Positions 33,560 through 45,900 are shown, counted from the first letter of the stretch. The stretch: 64,000 nt of DNA from Blumeriella jaapii (GCA_009599575.1 VWND01000072.1:62001-126000), one strand, 5' to 3'. Program-made: numbers and translations. Notes: a model not told the origin generated them from the letters alone.

Positions 33560-35549
33560 CTAAATTAATTACGATATTATAAATTTTTTTTTAATTTTTT
33601 TTTAATTTAAAATCGTTTTTTTTTCGGATAATTTTAATTTTTTCGTTTTTTTTTAATATAAAAATTTATTTATTAATAACTTTGTCGAATCTTTTTTTTG
33701 TATTAAATAAGTCGTTAAATTTCAATTTAATTTTTTATTTTATAATTTTTTTAATAATTTCGTCGACGGCTTCGAAGCTGATATATTTGTCGATTTATTT
33801 TTCGCTTCGTATTAATAATAGGCGTTCAAAAACTGGTATTTTCTGAATGATTTAAATCGGAATATCGGTGTCGATATTTTTTATATCGTCGTTAATTTTT
33901 TTTATTATAAGCGTTTTTTTAATAATTTTATCGAATTTTTTTCGAATTTCGAAATCTTTTTTTTTTTCGATTCTAACGTTTTTTTTTATATCAGCTGATT
34001 TAGCGAATAAAACAAAAGCATTTTGCTTTTTTATAATTCGCTGGCTTAATTATATAATTATAATATTTGCAAATGCGATATTTATATTAATAATATATAT
34101 ATTTGTTTTTCATTTATATATTTGAATTTTATTTACGCTTAGAATAAAAGTTTTTTTTTTGATTAATACGTTTTCGAAAATATTTTCTTTTTTATTAATA
34201 AAAATCGTTTTTGCATTTTTTTTGTTTTTTAAGCAATCGTTCCATTTTGTATTTTTTATTTTTAAGCGAATAATATTTAACCAGCTTTGATTTTCAGCTT
34301 TGTTAAAAGGGTTTATTTCCGCTTCCGTCGGTCCGAAGCAAATCGTTCCGTATTTGTTAATATAACAGATATTATTATTTATACAAAAATTAAATGTTTT
34401 GTATTTTAAGCGAATATAAGATTTTTCGTAATAAATTTTTTTATTATTACAAAATTTATATTTAGGGCTACGGAATTTGTTTTAATAATTATTTTTATTA
34501 TTTTAATAGCCGCGATTTTGGTTTCCGCGTTAGTTTTCTTTTTTTTTCTAATAATCGTTATTATAATTAATATTCCGCTAATTCTGATCGCTAATACGAA
34601 GAAATTGCTATTGGACAGTTATTATTTTTACGGTAGCTTAGCGAAATTAATCGCTTCGTGCATTTTAAAAAAAGTAGTTATTATAAAAGCTATTTTAATT
34701 GTTTTTATTATCCGAATTAATATATAAAAGTTTTTTCTGCTATTATATAAAACCTTCGATTTTGTTTTAAAGTTTTTGAATTTTAATATCGGTAAATTTT
34801 AATACGAAAATTTCGATATTTTTATTAAGCTTTTCCAAGCCAATAGATTTTGCAAAATAATTAAATAATATAATCATTAGTTGTTTTTTAGCGATTTCGG
34901 TAATTTTTAGCGGCTGGACATGTTTTTGCATTAAAGCTTTCACGTTTTTTTTGTAAATAAAAAAAGGAGATTTCTTTTAGTTTATAGCTTTAATAATACG
35001 TTCGTTTTGATTTTGCTTAAAAACGAATTTTACAAATTTAAAATACTAATCGAAAGTTTCAGAGTTTTGTTTATTAATTTTAAAATGCTTAATGGTTTTG
35101 TTGCGAATGCTAGTTGAAAGGCTAAATAAAAACAATTTTTTTTATTTAATTTCGTTTAAAAACTTTTTATTAACGAAAACGTTAAAAACTTTCGTATAAA
35201 TACGATAATAAGCTTTAAGTTTTTTAGCTTAGCGAATTATTATAACAAATTGTTTAAAAAAAGCGATAATATCGCGAATTTGCTAGCGATCGTGGTTTCG
35301 GAACTTCGATTTCAAAGCTTTAATTAATTTACGTTAGTTTCGAGCCTTAATAGCTTTTTATTTATTTATCGATTTGATAATATTTTTAATGGTTGGGTCA
35401 TAATAGCAAGAAAGTTTGTCGAACATTTTAATTTTAAAAACTTCGAAATTTTTACAGGTTTTTTTATATTTTTCGATAAAATCGGTAACGTTGGCGCCAT
35501 TAAATAAAAATGCATTAAAAAAGTTAAGAAAAGGCATGCGGCCTCGCAT
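33560..35549 (-). pseudogene. gag, family 1 copy D
   Basis: N-terminal open block at 35358-35549 (MRGRMPFLNF then LFNGANVTDFIEKYKKTCKNF) is a capsid-type start; the likely initiator is the second Met. The downstream frame is broken by RIP stops. A Cys/Tyr-rich zinc-binding-like patch lies near 34310-34480 (FCNNKKIYYEKSYIRLKCKAF and NKYGTICFG). Plus-strand open stretches at 33868-34125, 34518-34727 and 35416-35619 are antisense shadows. Confidence 0.65.
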
Positions 35550-36319
35550 AAAAAAACGAAAAGCGTCGTTGTTTATAATATTAACGAAAATGTTAATAAA
35601 ATTTGAATTAAATAAATAAATGTTTTCTAGAATTGTAAATTAAAGGTTTTTAATATAAAAAAAATCGTTTTTAATAAGGGAATTATTAAAAAGGTTTTTA
35701 TGTTTTTTAAAAAAATTAAATAAAATAAAATTACGTCCAGATATTTAAATAGCGTATTAAAAAATTTGTTTTTTGATAAATTAATTGAATTGATATAATA
35801 TTATTATATAATCCACGGTTTCGATATTCTGTGGTTTAAGTTAATATACGTACAGTTATTTTTTTATTATTTTTAATAAAAAGCCGCAAATTGTAATTAT
35901 TATAATTACAAAGCGTAAAATCAAAAAATTAAGTTTTCGCCAAGCGTTTAATTAAAAGAGATTTAATTTAGAAAAGCCGAACGCGGCGGTCGAAACGTAC
36001 GAACTAATATTCGATTTGTTATTTTTAAACAAAAAAGCGATTTTCGAACTTTAAATTTCGTACGGTTCAGAATTGCTTAACCGTAATTTCAAACGTTTTT
36101 AAAATATATTGCATTTTTGTAATTTAATAATTATGCGCAAAATAAAAAAAGCTATTAAAAATCTTTTATATAATACAGCTGCGAATAATATTATATAAAA
36201 AGTTTTTAAGCCGTAATAGCGAAATATCGAAATCGATTTTAATTATGAATTTAAAAAATATATCGGCGAATATATAAAAACGAAACACCGGAGTTTAAAT
36301 TTTTGCGTAAATTATTAAA
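35550..36319 (-). other. 5' leader of family 1 copy D
   Basis: About 770 bp noncoding leader between gag and 5' LTR, matching 11493-12264 of B in length and sequence. The primer-binding site is expected at its right edge but is not identified. Confidence 0.5.
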
Positions 36320-36586
36320 TGTAAAAATAAATAGAAAAACCAAACTGATACGGCTATATATCGGTAAGTAAAATAGTTTAAGGAATTTTTAAAAAAAACT
36401 GAAAAAAGGAAAAAAAGAATAAATAAAAGTATGAATTGGACTGCGTGCCTATAGTATTATTTAAAGAAATGCTTTGCTTTTATATCTGTTGAAAATAGTT
36501 AGTGGCAGGGGGTTTCGGAGGGGTTTATGCCTCGACTATAGCTAAAACTACCAACTCCTATTAATACAAGGTATCACCGTTTTACA
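36320..36586 (-). repeat. 5' LTR of family 1 copy D
   Basis: 267 bp, TGTAAAAATAAATAG to CACCGTTTTACA in plus-strand text. It retains the GGCAGGGGGTTTCGGAGGGG segment (36503-36522), which is degraded in the 3' LTR of the same element. It is followed by ATAG. Confidence 0.92.
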
Positions 36587-36695
36587 ATAGTAAAAACGAA
36601 AATCTTTTTTCAAACGATTTTTAAAACGCATACGAAAAAATTAAAAGTTTTTCCGCTAATCGAAAAAACGCTCAGATTTAAGCAAAGCTTTTTTT

Positions 36696-36896
36696 TTGGA
36701 CGTATTACGCGATATGCGTTATTTTAACGTTCGAAAGCTTTTTAATAGCGATTTATTAATAATTTCCGTTATATTTACTAAAAATAGCTTTTCGTATAAA
36801 ATAAAAGCGCTCGCCGATTTTAAAGCGAACGGTTATGCGTTAATCGATTCGGCGTTAATTAAATTCTTTTTTTTTTTTTTAAAACTTTTGATTTAA
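36696..36896 (+). CDS. Aspartic protease region, family 2 copy H (open 66 codons)
   Basis: YFNVRKLFNSDLL precedes KIKALADFKANGYALIDSALI, which corresponds to the ADSGANGYxxID active-site pattern of this group of fungal Ty3 proteases. The catalytic Asp is kept and SG mutated to FK. Same segment in F (53380-53604) and K (59994-60185). Confidence 0.68.
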   Translation: MDVLRDMRYFNVRKLFNSDLLIISVIFTKNSFSYKIKALADFKANGYALIDSALIKFFFFFLKLLI

Positions 36897-37283
36897 TTTT
36901 TTTCGGCTTTTTTTTTTATAAAAAAGTATAATAAAGCTCGTGGCTATTTAATTATATATTTTACGCTTTTTAATTTTATTATTAACAACCGAATATAATC
37001 GTTTACTTTTTTTTTAATTATTAATTTCGGAAATTATAATATGATTTTAGAAAAAGTTTGGTTGGCCGAACATTAAGTTTTATTAAACTGTAATAAACGC
37101 AAGCTTTATTGGCCGAAGTTTTACTCTTCCATAGCTTTTTACGCTCGTTGTATTAAAGTCTTTTATTTGCATTTCCGAAAGATTTAATTTCGTTATTAAA
37201 ACGATGTTATAAAACGTAATAAAAACCTTAACCAATTATAACAGATTTACGACGCTATGCGAAGCGCGAAAAAGTCGAATTTT

Positions 37284-37316
37284 ACTTGCGGTGCCAATTT
37301 CGATAGCGACGCTAAT
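37284..37316 (+). repeat. 33-bp palindromic repeat, family 2 copy H
   Basis: Arms ACTTGCGGTGC and GCGACGCTAAT, loop CAATTTCGATA. Orientation relative to coding is opposite to that in family 1. Confidence 0.82.
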
Positions 37317-37349
37317 GGAATAATACAAAAAATTACACCATCTTCCCAA

Positions 37350-37673
37350 TGTGACGATCTAATCAGTCGAAGGGCTGGGATATCAGTCAACTGGTCGCCG
37401 TGTTCATATGGTATAAAAACGAGCCTTTGGTTCTATAACAAAAATATTCACTTAGAATTAACAACTGCAAAAGGCAGAAGTTGCTAAAAAAAAAAAGCTT
37501 TATATATATAAATAATTTCTACAGTTAATAGAAAGACCCACCAGGAGACCAGAAAGCTTGCAACTATACGTAGTTGCTAAGGAGCTTGCAGCTATACGTA
37601 ATTGCTGGGGAGCTTGCAGCTATACGTAATTGCTGGAGTGACACGAGAGGTGGCAACAGAATGAATCGTTACA
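37350..37673 (-). repeat. 3' LTR of family 2 copy F (lightly RIPed)
   Basis: 324 bp from TGTGACGATCTAATCAG to GAATGAATCGTTACA (plus-strand text). It retains CA/TG dinucleotides through most of its length and contains three 28-bp tandem units. Confidence 0.93.
37552..37635. repeat. 28-bp minisatellite in the F 3' LTR (three units)
   Basis: Three consecutive 28-bp units based on GCTTGCAGCTATACGTAGTT, at 37552-37579, 37580-37607 and 37608-37635. They lie in the U3 side of the LTR when read in the coding orientation. Confidence 0.92.
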
Positions 37674-37695
37674 TTACCCCCCCGTCCGAAAAAAG
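37674..37695 (-). promoter_or_regulatory. Polypurine tract of element F
   Basis: On the minus strand, TTTTTTCGGACGGGGGGGTAA lies immediately before the 3' LTR. It is the expected second-strand primer site. The same motif occurs in G and I. Confidence 0.75.
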
Positions 37696-38007
37696 CGCGC
37701 CCTCGAGCTTTTATCCATTGCTACGTCATTATCCAAATAATCGTACGAATCCAAATCTTCGAAATACGCTTTTAGCCAATTTATAAGTTTTGCAGGAAAA
37801 CCGGGGAGCTTTTTATGCGCCAAATAAAAGTCGCGCATCTTTAAAAGAACATATATAAAATCAGACGCGAAATATCACGTGAGATTTTTATTTAAGCCTA
37901 TTTAAAAAGCTTTGTACTAAAAGGTTTTCCGTTGTATTCGATAAGCGATTAATTTTTCGATTTCGTATTCGAGCTTACCAGTTATATTAATAAATTCAAA
38001 AGCTAAG
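37690..38007 (-). pseudogene. Chromodomain and pol C-terminus, family 2 copy F
   Basis: The minus strand reads GKLEYEIEKLIAYRIQRKTF near 37915-37978, the start of a chromodomain (E-YEVEKILxxR pattern). It continues through KMRDFYLAHKKLPGFPAKLI, NWLKAYFEDLDSYDY and ends in SSRALFSDGG overlapping the polypurine tract. The junction with integrase is interrupted by M at 38008. Confidence 0.68.
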
Positions 38008-38309
38008 TGTCGTGCATAGCCGAATAGTCGGTAGGAATCCTCACCGGAGGCTGGGACGGATAAATTGTATGCAGTAAGATGTTATTTGTATTGTTCTAAG
38101 TCTGATTGACGAGCTTTCCGTAAAAAACGGAAGGTTCGGGCTCGCTTAATTAGTCGCTCGGAAAAACTAGTTTCCGAAAAGGCTCGTTATTACGTAATTA
38201 CGAGCTTTTCCGAGCTCCAGAAACATTTAATTATTAAAAGCGTATAAGAAAAATAAATCTGGAATAAAAAAAATAAAAAGAAATAAAAAAATATAAATAT
38301 AGCGCAATA
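38008..38309 (-). repeat. 3' LTR of element M
   Basis: 302 bp starting TGTCGTGCATAGCCG and ending GCGCAATA (from GCGCAACA). The first ~230 bp are lightly mutated and the remainder RIPed. Confidence 0.92.
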
Positions 38310-39890
38310 TACTTTTTAATTAATTGCTAATCCGGCGATCAGTTATTTTTAAAACGCGAAAAGGTTTTTTTATCGTTCGAATACGGCCGTAACGCGATAT
38401 TATAATATTTATATGATTTGTTTATATTTTTTATCGTTGCGAAGCGTAAATAAGGCCAATTCAGCTTAAATAAGCGTTTCGTCGCTTTTGAAAATTTTAA
38501 CTTTTTTATTTTTTTACCAGTTTTTTAATAAATTCAGATTTTATTATTTTAATTAAAAATATCGATATAGCCTTTTTTATATCTAAAAAAGATCGTCCGC
38601 GTAGTTTTACGCGATAAATTAGCTCAGCTTTTCGGACTTTTAATTTTCGGCGCTTGCGCAATCGGAGTTTTGCGAAATTTATTTTACGCAATTAATCGGC
38701 TTTTTCGGCCAATTCGTTTTTTTTTAACCTTTTCGAAAAAGGCGACCTTTTCGATATTTCGTTTTTAAACGGTTTTTCTCGAAGATTTATATTTGCCCGG
38801 CCTCGAAAATGCCGATATAACGCCTGGAAATAAAAAAAAACGCTGCTGGCGTAAAAAAAAGCTATTAGCGGTGGTTTCGGTTCTGATAGCATTTCCGGAA
38901 AAAAAAAAAAAAATATTAACGCTTTTGGAAAAAAAAACGGCCGGAAGTTATTAAAACGAAAGAATTGAAAATAAAAATAACAACGATAATCGTTTTTTAA
39001 AAAACGCGCTCGCACCGAAACCAAAAAGCCTGTTATTCCTGGGCCTTTTAATTCTATTTTTTATATAATTTATATATTATTCGCGAAATAATTAAAAACT
39101 TAAATTACGACTGCTTATCGAATTTAACTAAAACTCGTTGTTATCGATGCTACGCAATTAGCACGTCGTATATTCCGGCCGACGCGAACGTTTTAACTGC
39201 GTAATTTTCCGTTTTTAAAACTCGGATTAATAAAATTATTAAAACGGTCAGTTTTATCGAAAAACTTTATCGTTTTAATTAATCGATTTTTAAAATATAA
39301 CGGTTATTTTTTATTCTACGGTTAAAACGGCTTTAAAAATATAAAAAAATAAGCTTTTAAATCGATCGTAATTTAAAAGCAAAATTAATAAATACAAAGC
39401 GTATTATTAACGCGAAGTTCGCCGCGGCTCGTAAAGTTTTTTAAACTTCTGCTTTTCGAATAAAAACTTTTACGCTTGTTTTACGTGCTAGCGGAATAGG
39501 GCCTGGCCACGACCCATCAGAAAATGCTTCCGTTCCTAAAAGTTCAAAAAGAAATTTCGCGGCGACCTTTTTGTCAAACGTCTTTAGTCTTTAGCCTGGT
39601 AAAGCTTCGCAAAAAAAAAGGAATGTTCCGGCTGCATAGCCGGCGGCAGTATAGCCGGCGGCAGCTGTTTCTGAAAGGGCTATCGAAAGGTTTATTTCAG
39701 ATCTGATTGTCGCGAAGCGTCGGGCGCGGATTATTATTTTGGCGGGTTATATTTTTAACCTTTTGCAAAGCTGAACGGTTTGGTTTTTAGGTTTTTGGGT
39801 TTGCTTAGAAGATGGTTTTTGCTATGTTTTAAATTTTAATAAAAATCTGTTAAAATAAATATATATTTGCAAAATACAAGCTTTTCAGTT
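38310..39890 (-). other. Long post-pol segment of element M, possible degraded second ORF
   Basis: Lies between the end of RNase H (about 39890) and the 3' LTR. Two adjacent minus-strand open stretches, 38692-39024 and 38506-38691, read on through one TAA into a basic protein end (NFAKLRLRKRRKLKVRKAEL). Upstream blocks such as YDVLIAQHR need stop read-through. Composition is richer in G+C than the rest of M between about 39480 and 39740. It may be a decayed extra ORF or noncoding DNA; I do not recognise it. Confidence 0.4.
39635..39664. repeat. 15-bp direct repeat in M post-pol segment
   Basis: Two tandem units ATAGCCGGCGGCAG (39635-39649 and 39650-39664), GC-rich in a GC-poor surrounding. 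Confidence 0.85.
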
Positions 39891-40490
39891 CGATTAATCG
39901 AGCTTTTCGATAAAGCTTCGAAAATCCCGTAGATTAAAAAGTTTAACGAAACTTTCGTGTTTTTATCGGATTAGATTTTTAATAAAACCGTTTGCGTATA
40001 TTTTATTTATTGGAAAATATATGATTTTGAACTTTTTATTTTAATACTTTTAGCGAATTTATATATTGCTTATATCGACGTAGCGAAATTTTATAAAAAT
40101 TTTTTTTTTCTTTTTTACGATTAATTTGATTATTTGCTGATTATCGTAATATACGTTTTATTTAGAAATAATATCGAATCGAAGCTTTTTAAAAAAACGT
40201 TAAAATACTATTATTTTTTTTACGGTCGTTATATACGCAAATAATTCCGTTTTAATAAAAAAAATAATAATTGTGTTTTATCGTATAGCTTTTTACAAAA
40301 TAGCATTTCCGAAAAAAAAAAAATATAATTTTAAAAAGATTTCCGAGTTTTTAAATCGTCGGCGAAAAAAGCGTCGGTGGAAATTATCAATTGGTTTTTT
40401 CGCTTTTTCCGATTATAAACGATTTTTAAAAATCTCGTTTTATAAAAATATCGAAGCGTTTAATTAGCTGCTTCGAAATATTAAAAACTT
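39891..40490 (-). pseudogene. RNase H, element M (copia)
   Basis: Minus-strand reading: STDAFFADDLKTRKSF near 40350-40400 (DASFADDxxTRRS pattern), FFGNAI then KTELFAYITTVKK near 40180-40300 (TEAELLAL pattern), then RYVDI, YFPINKIYA and SFVKLFNL near 39900-40110, the standard copia pol terminus. RIP stops are common. Plus-strand 40273-40467 is antisense. Confidence 0.75.
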
Positions 40491-41950
40491 AAATTAATAA
40501 AAAAGTAAAAAAGCTGAAAGATTACGAAAGCTACGTCGGATCGAAGTATAATAATCGTATACAAAATTAAACCGATTTTTTTTTAATACTTTTTAATTTG
40601 CGAAAGCGTGATTACGCCTGGGTTTTTAATAAATTCGCAAATTAAAAAAAGCGTATTTAAAAAGCGCTTTTTACATATATTAAATTTCGTAGCGATTTTT
40701 TCGATATACGAATCGTAAAGTAAAAAAACTTTTTTTTTTATTTGTTTCGTAAAATACGAACTTCGAAAAAGTAATTCAAATTTTTTATATTTGTAAGCTC
40801 GTAGGCCTTTTTCAAACCGAAAATAATTTCGTCGGCTTTTAACGAATAAAAAGCGTGGTATAAAACTTAAATATCGTCGACGTAAAACGCTATATATACG
40901 CTTCGCATTTCGTTAACGAATATACAAAACTTTTCGTTTATTAATTCGAGCTTTAGCTTTTTTAAAATATTAGCGAATTCGTTATATTATAAGACTAAAA
41001 AGTTTTTTAACTTATACAAAGCTCGGTTTAATTATATTATTATATTTGATTATTTAAATCCATTAGATAAATAATACGTAATTAGCTTATTTTTAAAATT
41101 TCGTTTTGCATTAACGAAAATATTAATTATATCGAATTGCTTAATTTCCAGATCGAAATAAGCCGTTAGCGTTATAACCGTTCGGAAAAAACGAACTGCG
41201 AATATAGCTGCGTATATAAAAAAAATTAAAGTTTCGTTTTGTAAATTTTTTTTTACGACTAGTTTCGATTTGCACCGCTGCAATTCGCCTAAGCTGTTTG
41301 TTTTATATATAAAAATTTATTTAAATAAAATAAGTTTTATAATTTTATTTCTTTTGATAATCTTTTAGCATTTTCTGGTTTTTAAATTTTTAATTTCGGT
41401 TTTTGCTTTTTTTCTAAACTGCTTTTCTATCTGGTGGTTTTTTAATTCGTTTCAGTTTTTTAAAGCTTTCGGAAAGTTGTTCCGATATTATTTTTAATCG
41501 AAAGATTAAATATTTTTTATCGATTTTTTTTTTATCGAAGCCGCTATTACTGCGTGGACAGCCTGAAAGTTTTTTTCATTTATTTAAATCGGCTCGTTTA
41601 TTTAAAACGTATAAACGAATTCGTCGATTTGTTATTTAATAAATAAAATTATTAATTAAAAGATTTCGCATATCGTAGCGTATATTTTCGATTTATCCGG
41701 CTAATATAAAATAGAATTTATACGATTTCGTTTAGCAATTTCTGAAATCAGCTGTTTTTTATCGCTTATCGGAAATTTCGATTTGTTTTTTTTATTTTTT
41801 TTAAATAATATTTTTTTTTTAATAATCAGCTTTGAAAAAGCTTCCAAAAGCAAGCGTTTAAATAGCTGTTTTATTTTAAATCGATTTGACGTCTGATTTG
41901 CCGGGCGATAGTTTTTAATTATAATTTAAAAAGTTGAATTGCGCGTTTTT
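40491..41950 (-). pseudogene. Reverse transcriptase, element M (copia)
   Basis: The open stretch 41050-41283 reads KSKLVVKKNLQNETLI, TVITLTAYFDLEIKQFDI and NIFVNAKRNF, the KARLVxxG/AxxxxDLExxQFDVxxAFLN pattern of copia RT. The palm motif AFYVDDI is intact near 40875-40895. Upstream, blocks near 41500-41950 form the start of RT. Confidence 0.82.
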
Positions 41951-42639
41951 TCGTATAAAACCATTTTTATATTCGCGCCGAAAAACTTTCTAAAGCTTTG
42001 CTTCGTTTTATTTTGTTTTGTAATAATAAACTTTATTAGTTTATTTTTTTTTTTTAAACTTTTATGATTTTTTAACGCTTTTATCGCATTAATTAAAATG
42101 TTTCGGATATGCTTTGTATATTTCCGATTAATAATTAGTTTTAAAAATTAAAATTGGTCGGTAATAGCTTTATCGAAAAAGCTTTTATAAAAAATTATTA
42201 TTTTCGAGCTTTAAACGTTTTAAATCGATCGTAAAAAAAGGCTCGATCGCCTCGATTTTTTATTAAATTTTTTATTTCCGAGGATTTGACTTTTTTTTTA
42301 AAATATTTAAATCCATTAGTATTAAAATATTTTTTTTTTCTATCGTAGACCTTGAAAATTTATCAAAAGGGCCTGAAATAAATTTTGATTCTAATAGCGG
42401 CTCCGGTGGAAAAAAACTTTTATTTCTTTTTGTAAAATCTGAAAATTGCTCGTTTTATAATAATAGTTTTTCTTTTGTATCATTTCTTTTTCAGCACACC
42501 GAGTTTTGCTGGTTTGCGCCGCCACTAAAACCGCCCGCTAATATTTAATACTTAACGTTCTAAGCTTTTTCGTTTTTCGCGTTTTCGATAAATTTTACGA
42601 TTTTCTGAAGCTTTAATTTAGTTATAAAACTTGGATTTT

Positions 42640-43640
42640 CAGCTTTCGAAAAATAAAATTTAAATTCGTCAAATATTACGTTTCGGCTCGTAATTATACG
42701 TATTAATTAAAACATTTAGATTTTGTAAATATTAAAAGCGCTATATTTAATTAAATATCCGATATGTTTTTTCGAAAAGATTTTAAATTTTTTTTTGTGT
42801 TTTATAGCCTTCCGATTTTTTATTATTAAATACGCACGAATTTCGTACGCATAAACTTTGCTTCAGTTTGATTTAAGATCGGCCGTACGCGCTTTTATAA
42901 TAGCAGGATCGTAATACCTGAAATATTACCTAAACCAGCTATATAAAATTTTATTTAAAAATTTAAATTGTTTTTTCGCAAGCGGCGATATATTATATAA
43001 ATACGCTGCTGTTTTTATCGTTTCGGGCCAAAAAAAAATTAAAAATCCCGTTTTAATTTTTATTTTTATCGAACGTTTAATTATTTTTCTTTTTGCTCGT
43101 TCGATCGAGCCGTTTAGCTGATGCACGTAAAATAAAATTAATTTTTAAATCGATATTCTCGCGCTCCGTTTATTTTTAATATTCCGAAATAATATTTTTT
43201 TATTTTAAAATTATCGACGATTCGTTATTTTATCGAATTTTGCAAATGGAAAAAATTGTATTAGCGTTTTATTTATATATCGAACGTTTGAAAACGGTCC
43301 AAAACGATTTTTTATACTTTTCGTTTTAATAACAAAAGCCTAAATCTTTTTATTATATTCGTTTTTTATTAAAAATATCTACGTCGAGCCGTTGTAAGCT
43401 TTTTTACGATTTTTAAAATAATCGTAAAAATCTTAGCCGATACAAAAAAAAAAAACCTGGAAAATTTGTTTTCTGATATTACTTTTGAAATCATTTGCTT
43501 TAAATACGTGATAATACACTTTTCGCATTCTATTTTAATTAAGCTTTTGATTTTTATTTTACGAATATTTTCGACCAGCTTTTCGAACGCGTTTTTATCT
43601 AAATAGCCCGAACGAAAATATTATAAACGCGTATTATTAT
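42640..43640 (-). pseudogene. GAG-preintegrase and integrase, element M (copia)
   Basis: The CEKCIITYLKQ segment near 43470-43530 is the zinc-binding pre-integrase end. The integrase core ends in the open stretch 42926-43126: LNGSIERAKRKIIKRS (QNGxxERxxxxI, carrying the catalytic Glu) and FWPETIKTAAYLYNISPL, hallmark copia sequence. The first Asp lies near 43385 (DVDIF). RIP stops are present. Confidence 0.8.
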
Positions 43641-44269
43641 TCCGATCGTACGTAAATACGCTGCTTTTTTTAAATTTATAACGCGTACGACGTTTCGAAA
43701 TTATATAAATTATTAAACCGAGCGAATTACGTTTTAAAAAGTTTAAATTATTACGTAGAAAATGCGAATAAAAAAAACAATTGATTTTAATATATTTAAA
43801 TATATAAAAATCGGCGATCGTCTGATATTAACGTTTCAAAATAAAACTTTCAAAGCTTTTAAAACGAAAAGTATTATTTAATCTTTAGAATTAATAATCT
43901 TTTTTAATTAAAAAACTAACGGAAATAATATTAATAATAAAATCTGAAACGAACGCTACGTTGTTAAAAATTATATTCCAAGACTTTTTATTTTTTTTAC
44001 GAAAAGCCTTTTTTATCAAACGACTTTTTTTCCCGACAATTAAAAAATTTTGTATATTTGCATAAACGCTATTAATAAAATTATCAACTTTTTTGTAAAA
44101 TCTTTCGATGAAAAAATCTTTGTCGTTTATTAAATAAGTTTTAAAACAATTGTTAAAAAAAGTACTTTTGTTTAAAAAATAATATTAATTAGGTTTTAAA
44201 GCCAAAACGTTAATTCCGAAATGCTTTTTAATCGCATTAAAGTAAAAAAAACAGAAAGTTGCGGTAAAA

Positions 44270-45900
44270 AACTTTTTCTAATCGTTTTTAAAAATTGATT
44301 TTAGAATTTGTTTTGGCTTAATTATTAAAATTTTAAGGATTTTGTTAATTACGACTATTTGAATACCTTTTTTATTTAAAGCTTTTAAAGCTTTTTTATA
44401 ATTAAAAAACAGCTTTTTTCGTATTTCAGCAATTTTCTGCTTATTTAAAAAATTAAAAAAAGTTTTTTTTTTACGACGATTATTTATTACGTACAAAAGC
44501 TTTTTATAATCGGTTGGAAAAATAAAAATAACGCTTTTTAAAAGTGTCGTATAAACAATTATATCTTTTTTTTTTTTTTTTTTTTTTTTTGCTTTTTTTT
44601 CTTTTTTTTTTCACGACTTTTCGAAATATCGTTATTTTCAAAATCGAAAAAAAAAAATAGCGAAAACTCCGACCTTTCGGCCTGAATTATCGAATTCTCG
44701 GTTATTTTTAAAAAAAGAAATTATAAAGCTTAATTCGATTAAAATCTTTTTTATTAAAAAGCCGGCAAATTCGTTTTTCAAATATTTAGTTTTTTTGCCG
44801 TTCGTCTATTATAAATTAATATATGCGACGATTGCGTCGAGAAAATCGATAGCAGCGTAACGGCTATTTATATCAAAAATCTTATATTCGACAGCTGTTT
44901 TATAAACGGTCTGCTATTTTTTCATTTATTCGGTTATATTTACTTTTCCGCTATACGCTTTGCGAAAAGTATTTTTATAATTAAATCTGACGGAATTAAC
45001 TACGGAAAAGTATGCAAAAGTAATATTTTTTTTTAAAATACGAACGAATGCCTGAAATAATTTCTGTTTTCTTTTATAATATGAATTTTTAATTTTTCGC
45101 ATATTTTTATTTATTAACGCATTTTTTTGCAAATTAATATAAAAAATAACGTACGCTTTTTTATTATTAATAGCGTTAATTTCCGATTAAGCAATTGCAA
45201 AATTTATCAAATTGGTTTTCATAATTAAAAAAATCTAATCGAATAACTTCTGATAGGCAATAACGTATTTCTGCCATTTTTTAAGCTTTTTTAAATGGTT
45301 TTTCGAAAAGTAATCGATTTTATTTTTTAAATCGTCGAAAATTAAATTAGCTGATCGAGGTCTGTCGGAAAAGTTATTAGTCGTAACGGCGGCCCTTTTT
45401 ACTTCGGTTATATTATTATATTCGGCGTATTTTCGATCGTAGTTTGCTTAGCGCTTTTTGTTTTTTTAATCGATAAATTAATAAAAAAACTGTTTTTATA
45501 ATCGTTTATTAATAAAAAAGCGAAATGGAAAGTTAGAATCGGTGTAATCGAGGGAAAAAATCCTTGATCGATAAAATTTGTACGCTTCTAATCAAAAGAT
45601 TTACGATTTTGGGTCGTGAAAAAAAATCTTTTTTTTCGTAAAGGCCGATATATTATTTTCGTTGTAGAAAGTCGATTAATTGAATTGAAAAAAATAAAAA
45701 AATAAAAATAAGATTTGTAAATTGAAAAAATCGAAAAATTAGTGCTTTCCGCATTTTCAATAGCTTTATCGATTCGTATTTTTTTGCCAAATAAGGAAAA
45801 CTCTGCAAAATATAACCTTTTACGAATATTTTTTGATAATTCGAATAAATTAACCGATAAGGGCTCCCAACGAGTTTCTTAACGTATGCATTATAAAAAA
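44270..45900 (-). pseudogene. gag (and possible protease) region, element M
   Basis: Minus-strand open stretches at 44926-45132 and 44278-44496 lie between the 5' LTR and integrase, where copia gag is expected. The segments are Lys-rich (KNSYYKRKQKLFQAFVRILK; INKILKILIIKPKQIL) and carry no recognisable zinc knuckle. Assignment rests on position. A T/C tract at 44569-44612 interrupts the region. Confidence 0.45.

Larger units (their letters stand above)
25314..36586 (-). mobile_element. Family 1 Ty3/Gypsy retrotransposon, copy D (complete, 11,273 bp)
   Basis: The only family 1 copy complete in the window. LTRs of 267 bp lie at 25314-25580 and 36320-36586, with target duplication ATAG at 25310-25313 and 36587-36590. 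On the minus strand the order is 5' LTR, leader, gag, PR, RT, RNase H, linker, integrase, spacer, extra ORF, 3' LTR. An autonomous Ty3 core accounts for only about two thirds of the length; the rest is the extra ORF and spacer. Confidence 0.94.
36591..37349 (+). mobile_element. Family 2 Ty3/Gypsy retrotransposon, copy H, left segment (gag end, protease, linker)
   Basis: Matches 59880-60640 of copy K and, inverted, 52960-53720 of F. It begins where copies C/D interrupt the element and ends at the F insertion (duplication CCCAA at 37345-37349). The element resumes at 55561. Confidence 0.85.

Noticed and set aside
44569..44612. Long T/C tract as terminator or promoter
   Set aside because: Simple low-complexity run inside the RIPed M gag region; no supporting context.
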